DNA of 64,000 nucleotides from Acorus gramineus (taxonomy: Eukaryota > Streptophyta > Magnoliopsida > Acorales > Acoraceae), in the NCBI GenBank assembly GCA_030737835.1, contig CM060853.1:19898895-19962894 (forward strand). Direction: 5' to 3'. The position numbers were made by a program, and so were the translations under genes. Under the pieces are notes generated by a model. It saw only the letters and a list, made by a program, of their open reading frames with translations. It searched no databases and was not told the DNA's origin. This document shows, in pieces, positions 20,047-31,602 of the stretch; positions within the stretch are counted from its first letter, which is position 1; each line of letters begins with the position of its first letter.

Positions 20047-21362
20047 AACTTTGTTTCTGTTCTTTGTGGTGAATGATGACCCATCGAAGCCACCTGAATT
20101 TTGTCGATTCACACAATTGGTATTATGCACGTACGGACATACAACTTAACACTTCATCCAGCAATAAATAAATATGAAAAATATCAAGTAAAGTTTAGTT
20201 TCTTTCGTATGTTTGATTTTTTTTCTAAAATTTATATATATAATTATATATATATAATTCATAGATAATTATATATTATGTGAATATATAATTATTGATA
20301 GATAATTAATATTCTGTGAATATTTCGTTTGGTTAGCCTTGGTTGAAAATACCGTATACCATAACCCCCCTACAATGTATTGAAAATATAAAAAATTAAT
20401 CATCTATAAATAACAATTTTACCACTCCGAATAGATTATAACACATGGAGTTATATAGATTTTTTCCAATTTTCTTTTGACAATAATAACTGAGTTTTCG
20501 TTAAGTCGGTAAGCATCTCTCTCTCTTCTATAAAAGACATTAAGGGATTAAATTTTAGGGAGCCTCATTCTTAAAAAAAAAAAAAAAAAAAATCGAGTGC
20601 ACAGTGAATTTTATATCCTTCCAACCATATAAGTTTCATTTGGGAGTGCATCCAACTCCACCGCGTTAAGAGAAGTGAGCGGTATTTTAAAAAGCGTTGT
20701 TTTAAAAAGTTGAAGAAGTTAAAAAAAAATACACATAAAATGCATAAGTTGGTTGTCAAACGTAGAAGTCATTTTTGTGTGTTTTGGAGATTGCATCTAC
20801 CGACACAAACTCAAACGGGACACGCTCCCAAACCGAACCTTAAGTAGAGGAAAAACTCACTCACAAGAAATGGTCTCATGATATATATATATTCACCATC
20901 AACTTCATTTTTAGTCTTATTTATCATTATACATAAATCTATTTTTCTAGTAAACATACATGTACGTACCTTCCATCTCTCAAAGTCATATATATTTACA
21001 CATTGTCCATGTTTTTTAAACACTTGTACTTATCTTATTCAAGTTTTAATGAATTTGAACGCGTACCCCCCAACTTATAATTACTGGGGGTTTTCATGTT
21101 GCAATAATATTGAAATTTTTACCTCAACACATTTTAAAAATATCATAATTTCCTCATGTAACAAAGTAAGACATAGGATCAGGTAGGTGTTTAATCTCAT
21201 CAATCATCAATGTTGGTCAGTTCCCAATGAGGAAAGGAAACATGACCAAACTTGTGATAAAACTCACATAACGATGTGACATGTCAATTCTTTGTGGACG
21301 AGCAAACACTAGTATTGTATCCATCTCCCTAAGATAATTGAAGTGCACATTGATCTTCTTTG
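20047..21362. other. Intergenic DNA, start of the long gap before GRP-5
   Basis: AT-rich with TA-rich patches (20235-20330, two related TAGATAATTA...GTGAATAT segments) and an A-homopolymer at ~20574-20591. No gene recognised. Confidence 0.4.
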
Positions 21363-21395
21363 GGGTGCGATCATACTAGCACTAATGCATTGGAT
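21363..21395 (+). pseudogene. 5S rRNA-like 5' fragment
   Basis: GGGTGCGATCATACTAGC followed by ACTAATGCATTGGAT matches the start of plant 5S rRNA (as known for the family) with about 3 differences in 33 bases. The remaining ~85 bases of 5S are absent. It is too short to be a functional gene; it could be a 5S-derived SINE3-like element, a Cassandra-type TRIM LTR remnant, or a retroposed fragment. Confidence 0.55.
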
Positions 21396-21926
21396 AAAGT
21401 TTTATAATATATCCAGAGAAGGTAAAATTATCATTTTTATAGGATTTTTCATATTATTAACACATTTAGTATTTTTTTATTATATTGTGTTTTCAGTCAG
21501 GGTTAACCAAATAAAATATTCACAAAATATTCATCTATTAACGAAAATTTTATTTATGGGGTTATTTGGATTTAGTAGGTGTTTTCAGAAGGTAATATGA
21601 ATTTTAAAAAAAAGTCAGGGGGTTATATGAATTTTAATTAGATTTCAGCAGTTTGTATGGATTTTTCCATTCTTTTTAATACAACTTTAGCTTGAAATGT
21701 TTTTTCTAGTGTATTAATTGTAGGGAGTTCAAAATTTACACTACCAAATAACCTACACAAGGCTAACAAGCTTTTGCAGATGGCAGAAAGGTACCTTGAA
21801 ATAAGAGAAATTCACAAAGTGAAATGATACAATGAAAATTTTTGTTGCATATTAAATCAGATGGAGAACACGTCCAATTTAGGTGGAGAAGATTTTACGA
21901 ACGAATGAAAGGTTAAAAATTATGAT

Positions 21927-21940
21927 CACTACAAGAAAAT
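21927..21940 (+). mobile_element. CACTA-like transposon terminus (isolated)
   Basis: CACTACAAGAAAAT matches the usual terminal motif of plant CACTA elements and is followed by TTTGTGGCGGG, in keeping with subterminal repeats. No matching TTTTCTTGTAGTG end was found in the window, so at most one end survives; a chance match is possible. Confidence 0.4.
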
Positions 21941-24257
21941 ATAATATTTGTGGCGGGTGTATAGTATTTTATGGATCCCAACAGGTAGCAGTACAAAAGA
22001 TAACATGGAAATCATATAGCTCGAAAGAGTGTTTTTACATCGTCTTTTTTTCAGTTCCAATTCCAGTCACATATACCTCATTAGTGTCATACACTCATAT
22101 CAATGAATTACATGCTTCAATAATTGATTTTTTTCATGGTTTCTATAGGTGGATACATACAATTCATTGTAATATATACTTTATTATTTTATAAAAACAG
22201 ATATCTCACTGTAACACTATTTTTAAAAACTATAAAACACACGTGAACCTGAATTGAGGTTGAAAGAGAGACTGCCCTAACATTATCCAGCTTGAAAACA
22301 TTCAACATCAGCCCATGACCATCACTGGTGAAGAGTTCAATAATGGGTCCATTCATCGCCAATGGAATTCAACCATACAATGAAGACTCATTCTATCAAT
22401 GATTTGCTCATTCCCAATGCAGATCTGCATCTGCATGCACTAGGAACATCTAGTATCCCCAGGTGCTTCACTGATGCAGTTCAGCAGAGTGATGTAGGTG
22501 GTTCCACTGTTTTTTCTTATTAGAAAACTTTGAACAATTACAACAATCCGAAAGATGGAGAAACTACAGCCAGGGAGTATGGAAAACGAAAAGAAAAGCA
22601 AGATAAACAGAGCAGGGGGAGACCCCAAAAAAACCAGCAAATGCGGACTGGAGAATCCTCCTGTAGCAAAGAAAGCTACCTACAGTGCTTTCAACTGTTA
22701 GAACTATGAGTGCTGCATCAATACTACTGAGCAGTCTGATGGATCTGAGTCTTCCTCTAAGAACAATGATCCTGAATCTATCTGATGAAGATGGACTTCT
22801 CTCCACCTCAACTTCAGGTGGTCATCATCATTGGAAATGATAGGGGGACACTATAAATAAGTTAGTAGCTAGGCTTTATTTATTGGTACAAATAATTTCT
22901 ATTGCACCCCCCAAATGTCTAAAGAAGTGAAAGGGGCTAATATTATGCAGCATGATTGGATGAAGACTGATTCTTATATCTGTTGGTTTGAATAAGACAG
23001 TTTGATAATGCAATGGTTCATGCAATATGACTCTTTTATAATGCAACAATTGAGGCAATGATTTTTCTTTTCTATTTTTTTAGAAAATAATAGACATCCT
23101 ACCTCTATTTTATTAAATGCAAAACAAAAACACCCAAGCCATATCATATGGCCAAACCCGGTCTAGGACGCAGTAGAAGAGATTTCTACCACCATCCCAA
23201 AAACAATACACTTCATACAACTGCTACTACTCAATTATGGGAAAGTCTCTTGACAAACCAGTGGCTGCAAGTCCATGCCCGTATCTGTCTTACCATCGGA
23301 CACCCCGAATGAACATGTGCTATGTGGTTTAATCCTCTGTTTAAGCTTTGGTAATAGTCTTAGTATGTCCCTGTTTAAAGCAGTGGGCAGATTTGGATGG
23401 GTAATAATTTTCCTGAATCTTCTCTTTACAAAACCTGCTTATGATTTGCAGTAGGTTTATATTAATTCCATGCTACGAAGGACCAACTAAAATTCTAATT
23501 ATATGGCTTTATTGATGTTGATTAAGAGTAGTAGTTTAATAAGGCTGAATATTCTGAAATAGTATATTTTAGGAGATTAATTCCGGATGTCAGGCTGTTA
23601 TATGATTTATGTCCCTCTCTATAGGACCTTTCATAATCAAGATTTAATAACATTACAGCATTACATTACAGACATTCAGGTTGTGAGCTCCCAAACAAAA
23701 GGTTTTCTTTTTGTTTTTTTTTTTAGAGAGTTGAGTAGTCATAGAAACTTCTCCATTTTAGAGAAGCAGCTGTTCCTAAAAGACTCTACTCTATTCCTTA
23801 ATACAGTTTTATTATGTCCATCAAGTTGGGGTGACAGATATTCAACTGATGCTAAAACCTGGGTTTTGATCAATTTTGGGTTAAAATGAGTTTGGGTTCC
23901 ACTAATTATAGTTAGTGAAAACCCATTAGATTACGTTCATCTCGTTGAGTAGATGAACGTAGTTTATATACATTCTTAAAACTAATTTTAGATGAATGAG
24001 AAAATTGGATTCAAAGTTTTTTAAATAACATAATGAAAGTGGTTGGTGGTTGGGGAAGAAAGAAAAGCTATAGTCCCATATCAGTTAAAAAGGAAAAGCA
24101 TTGAGGATTTATAAGATAGGTTCTTTGTACTCTAGTGAATTGGTTTTGGTGGACTCCTATGGTGGACCTTTCCATGCGGGGTGGTGCATAGCACCACCAC
24201 GCGCGTATCTAACTATTGGGCCTTCATATGCAATGAAGGGGACACGATACTATCAAG
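21941..24257. other. Intergenic DNA with unrecognised short open frames
   Basis: A 61-codon open stretch at about 22524-22709 on the plus strand is basic and includes SRGRPQKNQQ, an AT-hook-like RGRP. It lacks a defined start and shows no recognisable family, so it may be a captured exon or chance. The rest is AT-rich without recognisable genes. Confidence 0.3.
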
Positions 24258-24465
24258 AATTCAAAGGTTATAAGTTGCGAAAATAATGTTTTAAGTCACT
24301 TATAATATAGCAAACAAATGCAATCTACGTCCATTATCCCCAATGACATAGTCAAAGAGAAAATTCAAAGGTTATGAGTTGCGAAAATAATGTTTTAACT
24401 TATTTGTAATGTAGCAAACAAACACAATCTGCGTCCATTATCCTCAATGATATAATCAAAGAGAA
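24258..24465. repeat. 104-bp direct tandem repeat, two copies
   Basis: AATTCAAAGGTTATAAGTTG, GCGAAAATAATGTTTTAA, TAGCAAACAAA and GCGTCCATTATCC/ACGTCCATTATCC recur with a period of 104 bp (24258-24361 and 24362-24465), diverged by about a dozen bases. Confidence 0.85.
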
Positions 24466-27314
24466 AATTAAATGGCTATAATCTGGTTTCCATCATGTTT
24501 TCCTTCCCCAGGTCACCATATATGGGATTCAAGCCACACACCTAAAAGCTACTTTAGATTGAGAAATGAAGGTGCGGGCTCAAATTTTAAACATCTTATT
24601 TCTTTTTATTTTTTCATTTTAAATTGTTCATTTGTATATAATGTTAAAATAGCATAAAATTTAAAGTATAATGTTAAAAAAAATATTTATATCTACTCAA
24701 TTTTTAAAAAGAAAAACATTAAATAAATTAATTACTTGAAAAACTAAATAACGACATGTATCTAACTAGGTTGGCACCTACATAAATGTCAATAATTTGT
24801 ATAATTCAACCACAATTCAAATAAAAATTACATAAAATTATATGCGACTTATTTATTGGATTGCCTCCCATGGGTCTACGGGTCAAGTTCGGGCAAGCCT
24901 GTGTGCCGGGCCCAGGCCCCAGAATCAGGCCCAAGTCCAGCCCGCTTTGAAAACAGGACGGGCCGGATCGGCCCGCGAACTGGCCTGGGCCGGACTTTCG
25001 GGCCTCTGGCTTTTTGGGGACCCCTACTCGTACGACATGGTTAAGGGTTTGTGATCCGTATAGATTTCATCAGCAGCAGCAACTAATAAATCGCAACGAC
25101 AAAAAAGAGCCGTTGTGATAGATCGTCTGAGACTTCCCTGCGTAAATCAGTACCGTCCATCCAGGCCATTTGATGAGAGTGATTTCTTGAAGACCAAGTC
25201 AAGTATTTCTTTTTGTCCGTTAAGGAAAACTGAAAAAGATTTAATTTTTAAATGGCAATATTGGCTTTGATTATGTCACTAATAAGTCACCGTTTTTTTT
25301 TTACATGTATATTAAAAATAGGAAACTTTTAGACATGTATATTATAGAGAATATGCAATTCAAGTTTTTTATTTATTTTATAAAAAAAAAGTTATCTAAT
25401 GAATTTATATTTTTATAAAAATTAAAATATACATTTAAAAAATTGTATAGACTCATTTATAATAAATATAATAAAATTAACAAAATGTGTGTGTGATGAT
25501 ATTATGTATTTTTAATAATGCCATATAAATGATCTATGTTTTGCTGGCATGTCAATAGTTTTTTTAAGGTGTACAGATATAATAAGTCTTAATTTATAGT
25601 ATACATTCTAGCTATATACATTTATTTTAAAGTTATATGTATCCATTTGTTTTCTAAATATAATTTTTTTTTTTGTATAATGATCAAAGCAAACAATAAG
25701 ATTAAAAGGATTTAGTGCAAATTTTATTCTTTGTGAAAATAACTCTTTTCATACTTAATGTTACAATCACACTTTGATCACCAAAAATATAGTGATATTT
25801 ACATATTTACCCTCATAAAATTCAATTTTATCAATATACATAAATTTAAAACATTAATCCAAAAATCATGAAAAAATTTCAACCGTGCATCTACACCCAT
25901 CCGTAAAACCGTTAAGAACACTATTACACATAGTCCTATGAACGTCATATATCTCGTTAGCCTTCCAGCGAGGTATATACCTACTCTTAAAATAATTAAA
26001 TTCATTTTAAAATGGAGCGATATACACTTTTCATCAAAGTATATACATCATTAGATGATATTTACTATTTTTTAAAAATTAAAACATTTGAGGACTATCC
26101 ATAAAACTGTTCACAGGACTGTCCCTAACGCCATTTTAATCTTCTGTTATTAGGGATAAGCAAACATATTGAAAAATAGAAAATTGCCCTCCACTAAAAC
26201 ATGTGCGTTTAAATGTTTAGAAACACAGTTTAAAAAGTAGCTTTTAGTTTTTAACTGTTTTATATACAATTTTTTAAAATGTAATGATGATGACTGTTTT
26301 ATGAAACACAGATTTCGATGTACAGTCATTTGACAATATCTAATAATGATAATGCATGTAAGCTAACATGTTTAGTAATAATTAACTTTTAGCTTTTAAA
26401 GAAGCTAAAATCCTAAAAAAATTTGTTGCCAAACGACACTATGTTACAAACCCTCCAATGGTTAATCACTTAATTGTGGGGATATATGAGCCAATTTGGA
26501 CGCACTTAATGGTGCAAAAAACAAAAACTTTAACCACTGTCGATGGAGCGGGCACACAGGAGCACGTGTTTATTTTAAGGATTTGTTAGCAAATTTGGAT
26601 CTGAGAGATATTAATCAAACTCATCCCAAATCCACTTGATATGGACACCCCCTTTCAAAGGGGTTTCCCGGATTTGATTACTGGTGATGCACTGATGCCA
26701 AGAAGAGAAAAAAAATAGTGTCTTAAGCCATAGTTGGCTCCTTGTGGTGCGCTTGACCCACATGATCTTCTAGTGGCCTTTGAGCCCTGTATTAGGCATG
26801 ATTAGCCTTGTTCATTTATGTATATATATGTTGGGACTGTGTCATCTTGTTCATGCCTTTGTACTAACAAAAAAAAGAGTTGCCATCCCTATTGCAGTCT
26901 TGCTATCATAATAATTTGATGGCTTGATGCAAGGTCCATGGAGAGGGGGGAATACAACCAGATCGTTGGCCGGGACGTAATTGTTCTTATTTTTGAAGGA
27001 CTTTGGTTGTGGTAAAACCTACTAAACATTTCGTTAGGTTCTTATCCATGGGTCCTACGTAGGATCCGAATCCAAAAGATCATATGTCAGTTCGATCAAA
27101 TATGTGTCTACCTTGATCTGATTCGAACTTGACAAGTTTGCAGATATACTAATAAAAACTTAATTGACTTAATAATGATATATAAAATTTTAATGATACC
27201 TGATCTCTTAGTATTTGACAACAAAGATTGATGTTGAAAATAATCTCTATTTAACCCGCCCATTCATCTTTGTCATTTTACCACACGTTTTACTTCAAAG
27301 ATAAATATATATTT

Positions 27315-27355
<41 letters not shown>

Positions 27356-29355
27356 TATATCAAGATAATAAGATCATTTATACTTGGGCAAAAAATTCTT
27401 GATCATTGTCAAAGGATGCATGACAAAAATTCTTGCATTTTATGAACCAGAACGTTGTTAAACAAAATATTTTTTCCAACCTCAATTCCAGTCTCACACT
27501 TCATTTGCATTGTTATGCAAAGGAGGTATATACCTCTTTAAAAAAATTTCACATTTTCTATAAATGAATCCATGCAATTCTTTAAAATTTTTATAAAAAC
27601 ATATGCCTCCTTAAATTAATGAAAACATGTGCAAGGTGAAATTAGGTAAAAAAAAAAAAAAAGAACTAAATGTAACATTTTTCTTCAAACAAGCCTAAAC
27701 CAGAATCGTTTGTCTTGATGGGCTTAAAACAATTGTAATTAAAACACTGTTACACTCAATCTTTTTTAACTATTACATTATTTGATATTGATCACGATTT
27801 AAAACTGTGATTAAATATCTTTTTTTAACGGATTTAAACTGATTTGACTTGGTCATGGGAGGAACCAAGAATTATAACAAGTGGGCCAGGGGCTAAAAGA
27901 GTTTAGTCTGTAAGATAATTTGTGGTCAAATCATGACCGAGCCATTAAAGTAATTTGTAGTTGAGATAGAAAATGATTTATTGTTTTCACGTATTTCGAG
28001 ATCTTAACCGAGTCATTGAGATAATGAACAGTTGAGATTTAAAGTTTTTTTTTCTTGCTATGAAAAAAGTATTTTATTTTTGAAAAAACAGGTAGAGACG
28101 CACCAACTGATTTTATTACTAAAACATAAAAAATTCCATCAAAACATAAAAAAAGTTGCTATGAAAAAAGTATTGAAACATCAATAATTCCATCCAAAAA
28201 ATAGAAAAATAAATCTATAAAAAATAAAAAATTCATAGCGAGGATACCCTTTAAACTTATATTTTAGAAACACATTTGAAAAAACTAACTTTCAAAAAAA
28301 TTAAAACACTTAAAATAACGGTCATTAAAAATTAATCACAAAAAGGAGCAAGTGAATTTTCAATACTCCCAAAATCAGAGAACTCAAAATCCCTTTTAAA
28401 AAAAAATTCTCAAAACCTTCAAAAAAAAAAAATAAAAAAATAATTACAGACCCATCACTTTATCTCTCAAAAGTTGTAAGGGAGCTAATTAATACACACT
28501 ATCCTTTTTAAATTTCGTTACACTCACTAACAAAAGGTCCGTTTAAATCGAAAGGAAGTGATCTACACTTTTCATTAAACATACCTCATTCGATAAGGTT
28601 TATTTTTTCAAAAAATTAAAACTTATGCAAATTGTCTGAGAGACTACATTTGGTGTTGTATCTAACGTTATCCAATTAATTTTTAATATCCATACCCATT
28701 AAATAAATTCAAATATTGACAGTGTTGGTTTTCATTTGTTTTCTTTTAGTAAAAAGAATCTCTCTTTATTTTCCTCCAAGTACATGGAAAAACAAATGCG
28801 CAATGATGCCCCTAGACTGGTAGTTGAACTGATTGAAATTTAAATTTGTTCAAATTCTAATCCAATTTGTATTCTCAAAATTAAATCAATAAAATTAAAC
28901 CAGTAAAAAATCAGTCAAACCATTGATTGAATCAATAACTTTTTTTTAGAACCTACTACGAATCGATTAAACCAGCCAATTTTTAAATTATATGAAAATT
29001 AATGTTGTCAAAAAGATTTGTTGTAACTATCCGTAAATAAATCACCATATCTATGAATCTATTAGACTATCACATCCATTGTCACGAAATTCGAACGTCG
29101 CTTCCTTAACTGTGCAAATTTAATCAATAATTTTTAGCACAAATGTGGAGGTCAAGCCTTTCGTTTATTGCAAATTATAGCTATCATTGTAGGCTGTAGC
29201 ATGGATCCCGAGGTCAAGCTCTACTCTTGTATTCGGTACAAATTGTAGCATTAATATACATGATTATGCAACTTGACAATTCTTTTATGTTGTCAAACTA
29301 TTCTCACCTTACATATATTGCATGGGTTGTATAGTTTTAGTTGATGAGTTAAGTT
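24466..29355. other. Intergenic DNA with decayed repeats, upstream of GRP-5
   Basis: A GC-rich island at ~24880-25020 is full of GGCCC/GGGCC words, in sharp contrast to its AT-rich surroundings; such tracts are common in decayed plant transposons but no ends were found. 27240-27440 is related to 16900-17200. Two copies of the far AGGTCAA module lie at 29134-29177 and 29200-29248. No gene recognised. Confidence 0.45.
27315..27355. repeat. Compound (CA)n(TA)n microsatellite
   Basis: About ten CA units pass directly into about ten TA units in an AT-rich region. A similar TA tract follows GRP-9 near 48259-48289, and a shorter one follows GRP-12 near 58109. Confidence 0.9.
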
Positions 29356-30039
29356 TTTTGTGAAGAAAGGTAGATGTTTGCTATCCGATTTCATTTTTTA
29401 TTTTGAATTACAAACTCCGATGATATGAAACATTGAAATACAACAATTCAAAGACAAATAAAAACTATCGCTCCCCATAACCCTAACCCAGGTTAGGGTT
29501 AGAAGAGATATCTAACCCTAACCCGGGGTGGGTGCGAGGGTTGCGCTCCCCCTGAATACCCCGTGATGCACATCCTCCCGCCTCTGAAAGTAATCTTCTC
29601 CACCTTCACAATGAAGCATCTTCAGTCCCTAATGCATGCTCGAAACATGTTACACATGTTCTTTTTGTACACCCTCACTCCTCGGAAGATAGTACCGTTC
29701 CTCATCCTCCAGATTGTCCACATCCCCATCAGTATGATGGTTCGCGCGATCGTAGTCTCCAATCTGCTGTTCGTCGAGTTACCCATCCCGGGCAGCCCAC
29801 AGCTTGTCAAGCGACAAAAAAGATGTCCGCAGTCCGGTCTGCGCCCCCACTTCATCCCAAAATTCCCTTGCCACCGGGCAGCAACAAAATAGATGGTGGA
29901 CTGTTTCCAACGGGTCGGCACACAAGAGACACGCCGTGCAATCATTTGGCGCCCACCGAGCTCGATACGATCTCGTAACAAGGCGTTCGAGAGATAGGAA
30001 CCACATGAAAACCATTTAATATCACTTAATCTTCAAGGC
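29356..30039 (-). mobile_element. 5'-truncated LINE fragment with zinc-knuckle (zf-RVT) domain
   Basis: Flanked by a perfect 16-bp target duplication GTTGATGAGTTAAGTT (29340-29355 and 30040-30055). Minus-strand translation of 30015-29779 gives a reverse-transcriptase zinc-binding domain: WFLSLERLVTRSYRARW, CTACLLCADPLETVHHLFCC, CPVAREFWDE. A frameshift then leads to MWTIWRMRNGTIFRG (29622-29981 frame), the usual LINE C-terminal WxIWxxRN motif. T's after the left duplication represent the A tail. It inserted right beside the GTTACGAGGAAG promoter motif of GRP-5. Confidence 0.8.
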
Positions 30040-30055
30040 GTTGATGAGTTAAGTT

Positions 30056-30234
30056 GTTACGAGGAAGTTTACAAATTACAAGCCATTTAATATCACTTGC
30101 AAGATAAAATTAATGACGATTTAAGCAATAAACCACATAATACGCGACCATTTAATGCAGACCAACTGGCAGATCTTCTTAATCTTCAAACTTGCAGGGT
30201 GCATGTGCCTCTCATTAATAAACATTAACGTGAA
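30056..30234 (+). promoter_or_regulatory. Proximal conserved upstream modules of GRP-5
   Basis: GTTACGAGGAAGTTTACAA (from 30056), CAACTGGCAGATCTTCTTAA (from ~30163) and GGTGCATGTGCCTCTCATTA to AACGTGAA (30198-30234) follow the order seen before GRP-3 and GRP-4. GRP-9, -10 and -12 keep a related GCATGTGCYGCT...AACGTGAAC block. Confidence 0.6.
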
Positions 30235-30295
30235 ACATGCAAGTTTTCTAGTGAATTCACATGGATTAGACCATGAACAATGCTTAACTAACTGC

Positions 30296-30303
30296 TATAA
30301 ATA
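30296..30303 (+). promoter_or_regulatory. TATA box of GRP-5
   Basis: TATAAATA, 75 bp before the start codon, followed by CACATTGCATTGCTAGTTCT and CATCACA. Confidence 0.82.
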
Positions 30304-30370
30304 CCACCACACATTGCATTGCTAGTTCTCATCACAGACAATATTCTTTTCTCTCATACACACTTCCAAT

Positions 30371-31024
30371 ATGGCGAGTTCAAAAGCAGTGAGTGTTGCT
30401 TTTCTCGTCCTGCTCCTCGTGGGGCTCTCCTCCGCGACTAGGACCTTAACGGCCTACGTAAGCGGAAGTGGTGAAGGTGGTGGCGGCGGAGGCGGCAGCG
30501 GCGGCGGTGGTTATGGTGGGTACGGATCGGGATCCGGTTCAGGTTCCGGCTCCGGTTCCGGCTACGCGAGTGGGTATGGTGGAGGGCGAGTGATCGGGAG
30601 TGGAAGCGGCGGCGGAGGCGGCGGTGGAGGCGGATCATATGGTGGCTACGGCTCCGGATCCGGTCGCGGGAGCGGATCTGGCTCGGGTTCAGCCTCCGGT
30701 TATGGTCGTGGTGGTTCGTCGGCCTATGGAAGCGGTGAAGGTGGGGGTGGTGGTGGTGGTGGATCCGTGCCAGTCGATGGACCTTCTCCATTACCTAGTG
30801 ATGGTTACGAGTCAGAGTCAGGGTCAGGGTCTGGGTCTGGGTCCGGGTCCGGGTCTGGGTCTGCATACGCATACGTTGGTGGGGATGCTCCTGGAGGCGC
30901 TTACGCCAGTGGAAGTGGAGGTGGCGGAGGAGGCGGTGGTGGGTATAGCTATGGTGGCTATGGTTCAGGGTCTGGTTCTGGCAGTGGGAGTGGGAGTGGT
31001 TATGCTTACGGTGGATATCCATAG
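30371..31024 (+). CDS. GRP-5, secreted glycine-rich protein with diverged proline island (217 aa)
   Basis: MASSKAVSV start, signal peptide to A22, then TRTLTAYVSGSGEGG. It has the LTAY N-terminus of the right-hand genes but the module order of GRP-4, including YASGYGGGRVIGSGSG and SYGGYGSGSGRG, so it links the two groups. The proline island is changed to VPVDGPSPLPSD (residues 133-144) and is followed by an acidic ESESGSG stretch. A long (GS)n block, YAYVGGDAPGGAYASG, a poly-Gly run, YSYGGYGSG and the ending GYAYGGYP complete it. AATAAA at 31105-31110. One exon. It is the only gene between two long gene-free gaps. Confidence 0.88.
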   Translation: MASSKAVSVAFLVLLLVGLSSATRTLTAYVSGSGEGGGGGGGSGGGGYGGYGSGSGSGSGSGSGYASGYGGGRVIGSGSGGGGGGGGGSYGGYGSGSGRGSGSGSGSASGYGRGGSSAYGSGEGGGGGGGGSVPVDGPSPLPSDGYESESGSGSGSGSGSGSGSAYAYVGGDAPGGAYASGSGGGGGGGGGYSYGGYGSGSGSGSGSGSGYAYGGYP

Positions 31025-31524
31025 AATTGATACCTATGTTTTGTAATAATAAATCAAGTCCTGTACGTACTTTGAAGTTTGAAGGGGTTGACTTCGAAAG
31101 TTGGAATAAAATCTTTGTTCTGAATCAAGGTCTACCGAATCCGGAATTTTGTCGGCTTGAGATGGTCCTCCAAAATTATATATGCATGGACATTCAATAA
31201 ATAAATGAATAAAATCTCCAGATCCTGAAGGTCACCTCCATTTGAATAAATAAAACAAAATTCGTACGTGAATATTAAAAGTTTAAAGTGTTTTTTTTTT
31301 TTTTCCGCAGACAGATCCATCAAACCATTATATCAGTATCAATACATAATGAATCGAATTACATAACCTATGAAACAAATTATACATACAGTGATAAATG
31401 TACCTAATAATTGACTATGTAGTTCATGGCTGTGTAGTTCGAGGTCCTGTAACTATTAATCGAGCTACACAATCTATAAGTCGAACTGCACATAGAGAGA
31501 GAAACACATGTACTCAATAATTGA

Positions 31525-31602
31525 CTGAGTAATTTAATTAATATGCTGTGTAATTCAATTAGTAAGCTGTGTAATTCGATTAATAGGCTTTGTAGTTCGA
31601 TA
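31525..31602. repeat. 21-bp tandem repeat, about 3.6 copies
   Basis: Variants of CTGTGTAATTCGATTAATAG recur at 31525, 31546, 31567 and 31588. Looser relatives lie just upstream (TATGTAGTTCATGG, TGTGTAGTTCGAGG near 31420-31445). Confidence 0.75.

Noticed and set aside
24842..25054. GC-rich frames near 24.9 kb as a coding exon
   Set aside because: The GGCCC/GGGCC-rich composition fits repeat debris; no domain and no splice context.
27315..27355. Tandem CA/TA tract as a CRISPR-like or functional array
   Set aside because: Simple microsatellite in plant nuclear DNA with no repeat-spacer structure.
29479..29524. Interstitial telomeric repeat
   Set aside because: Units are TTAGGG/CCCTAA fragments in palindromic order, not a run of the usual plant TTTAGGG, and they lie inside a LINE insertion.
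29563..29892. 109-codon plus-strand frame as a gene
   Set aside because: It lies opposite a minus-strand LINE zinc-knuckle region bounded by a target duplication; the minus strand explains the sequence.
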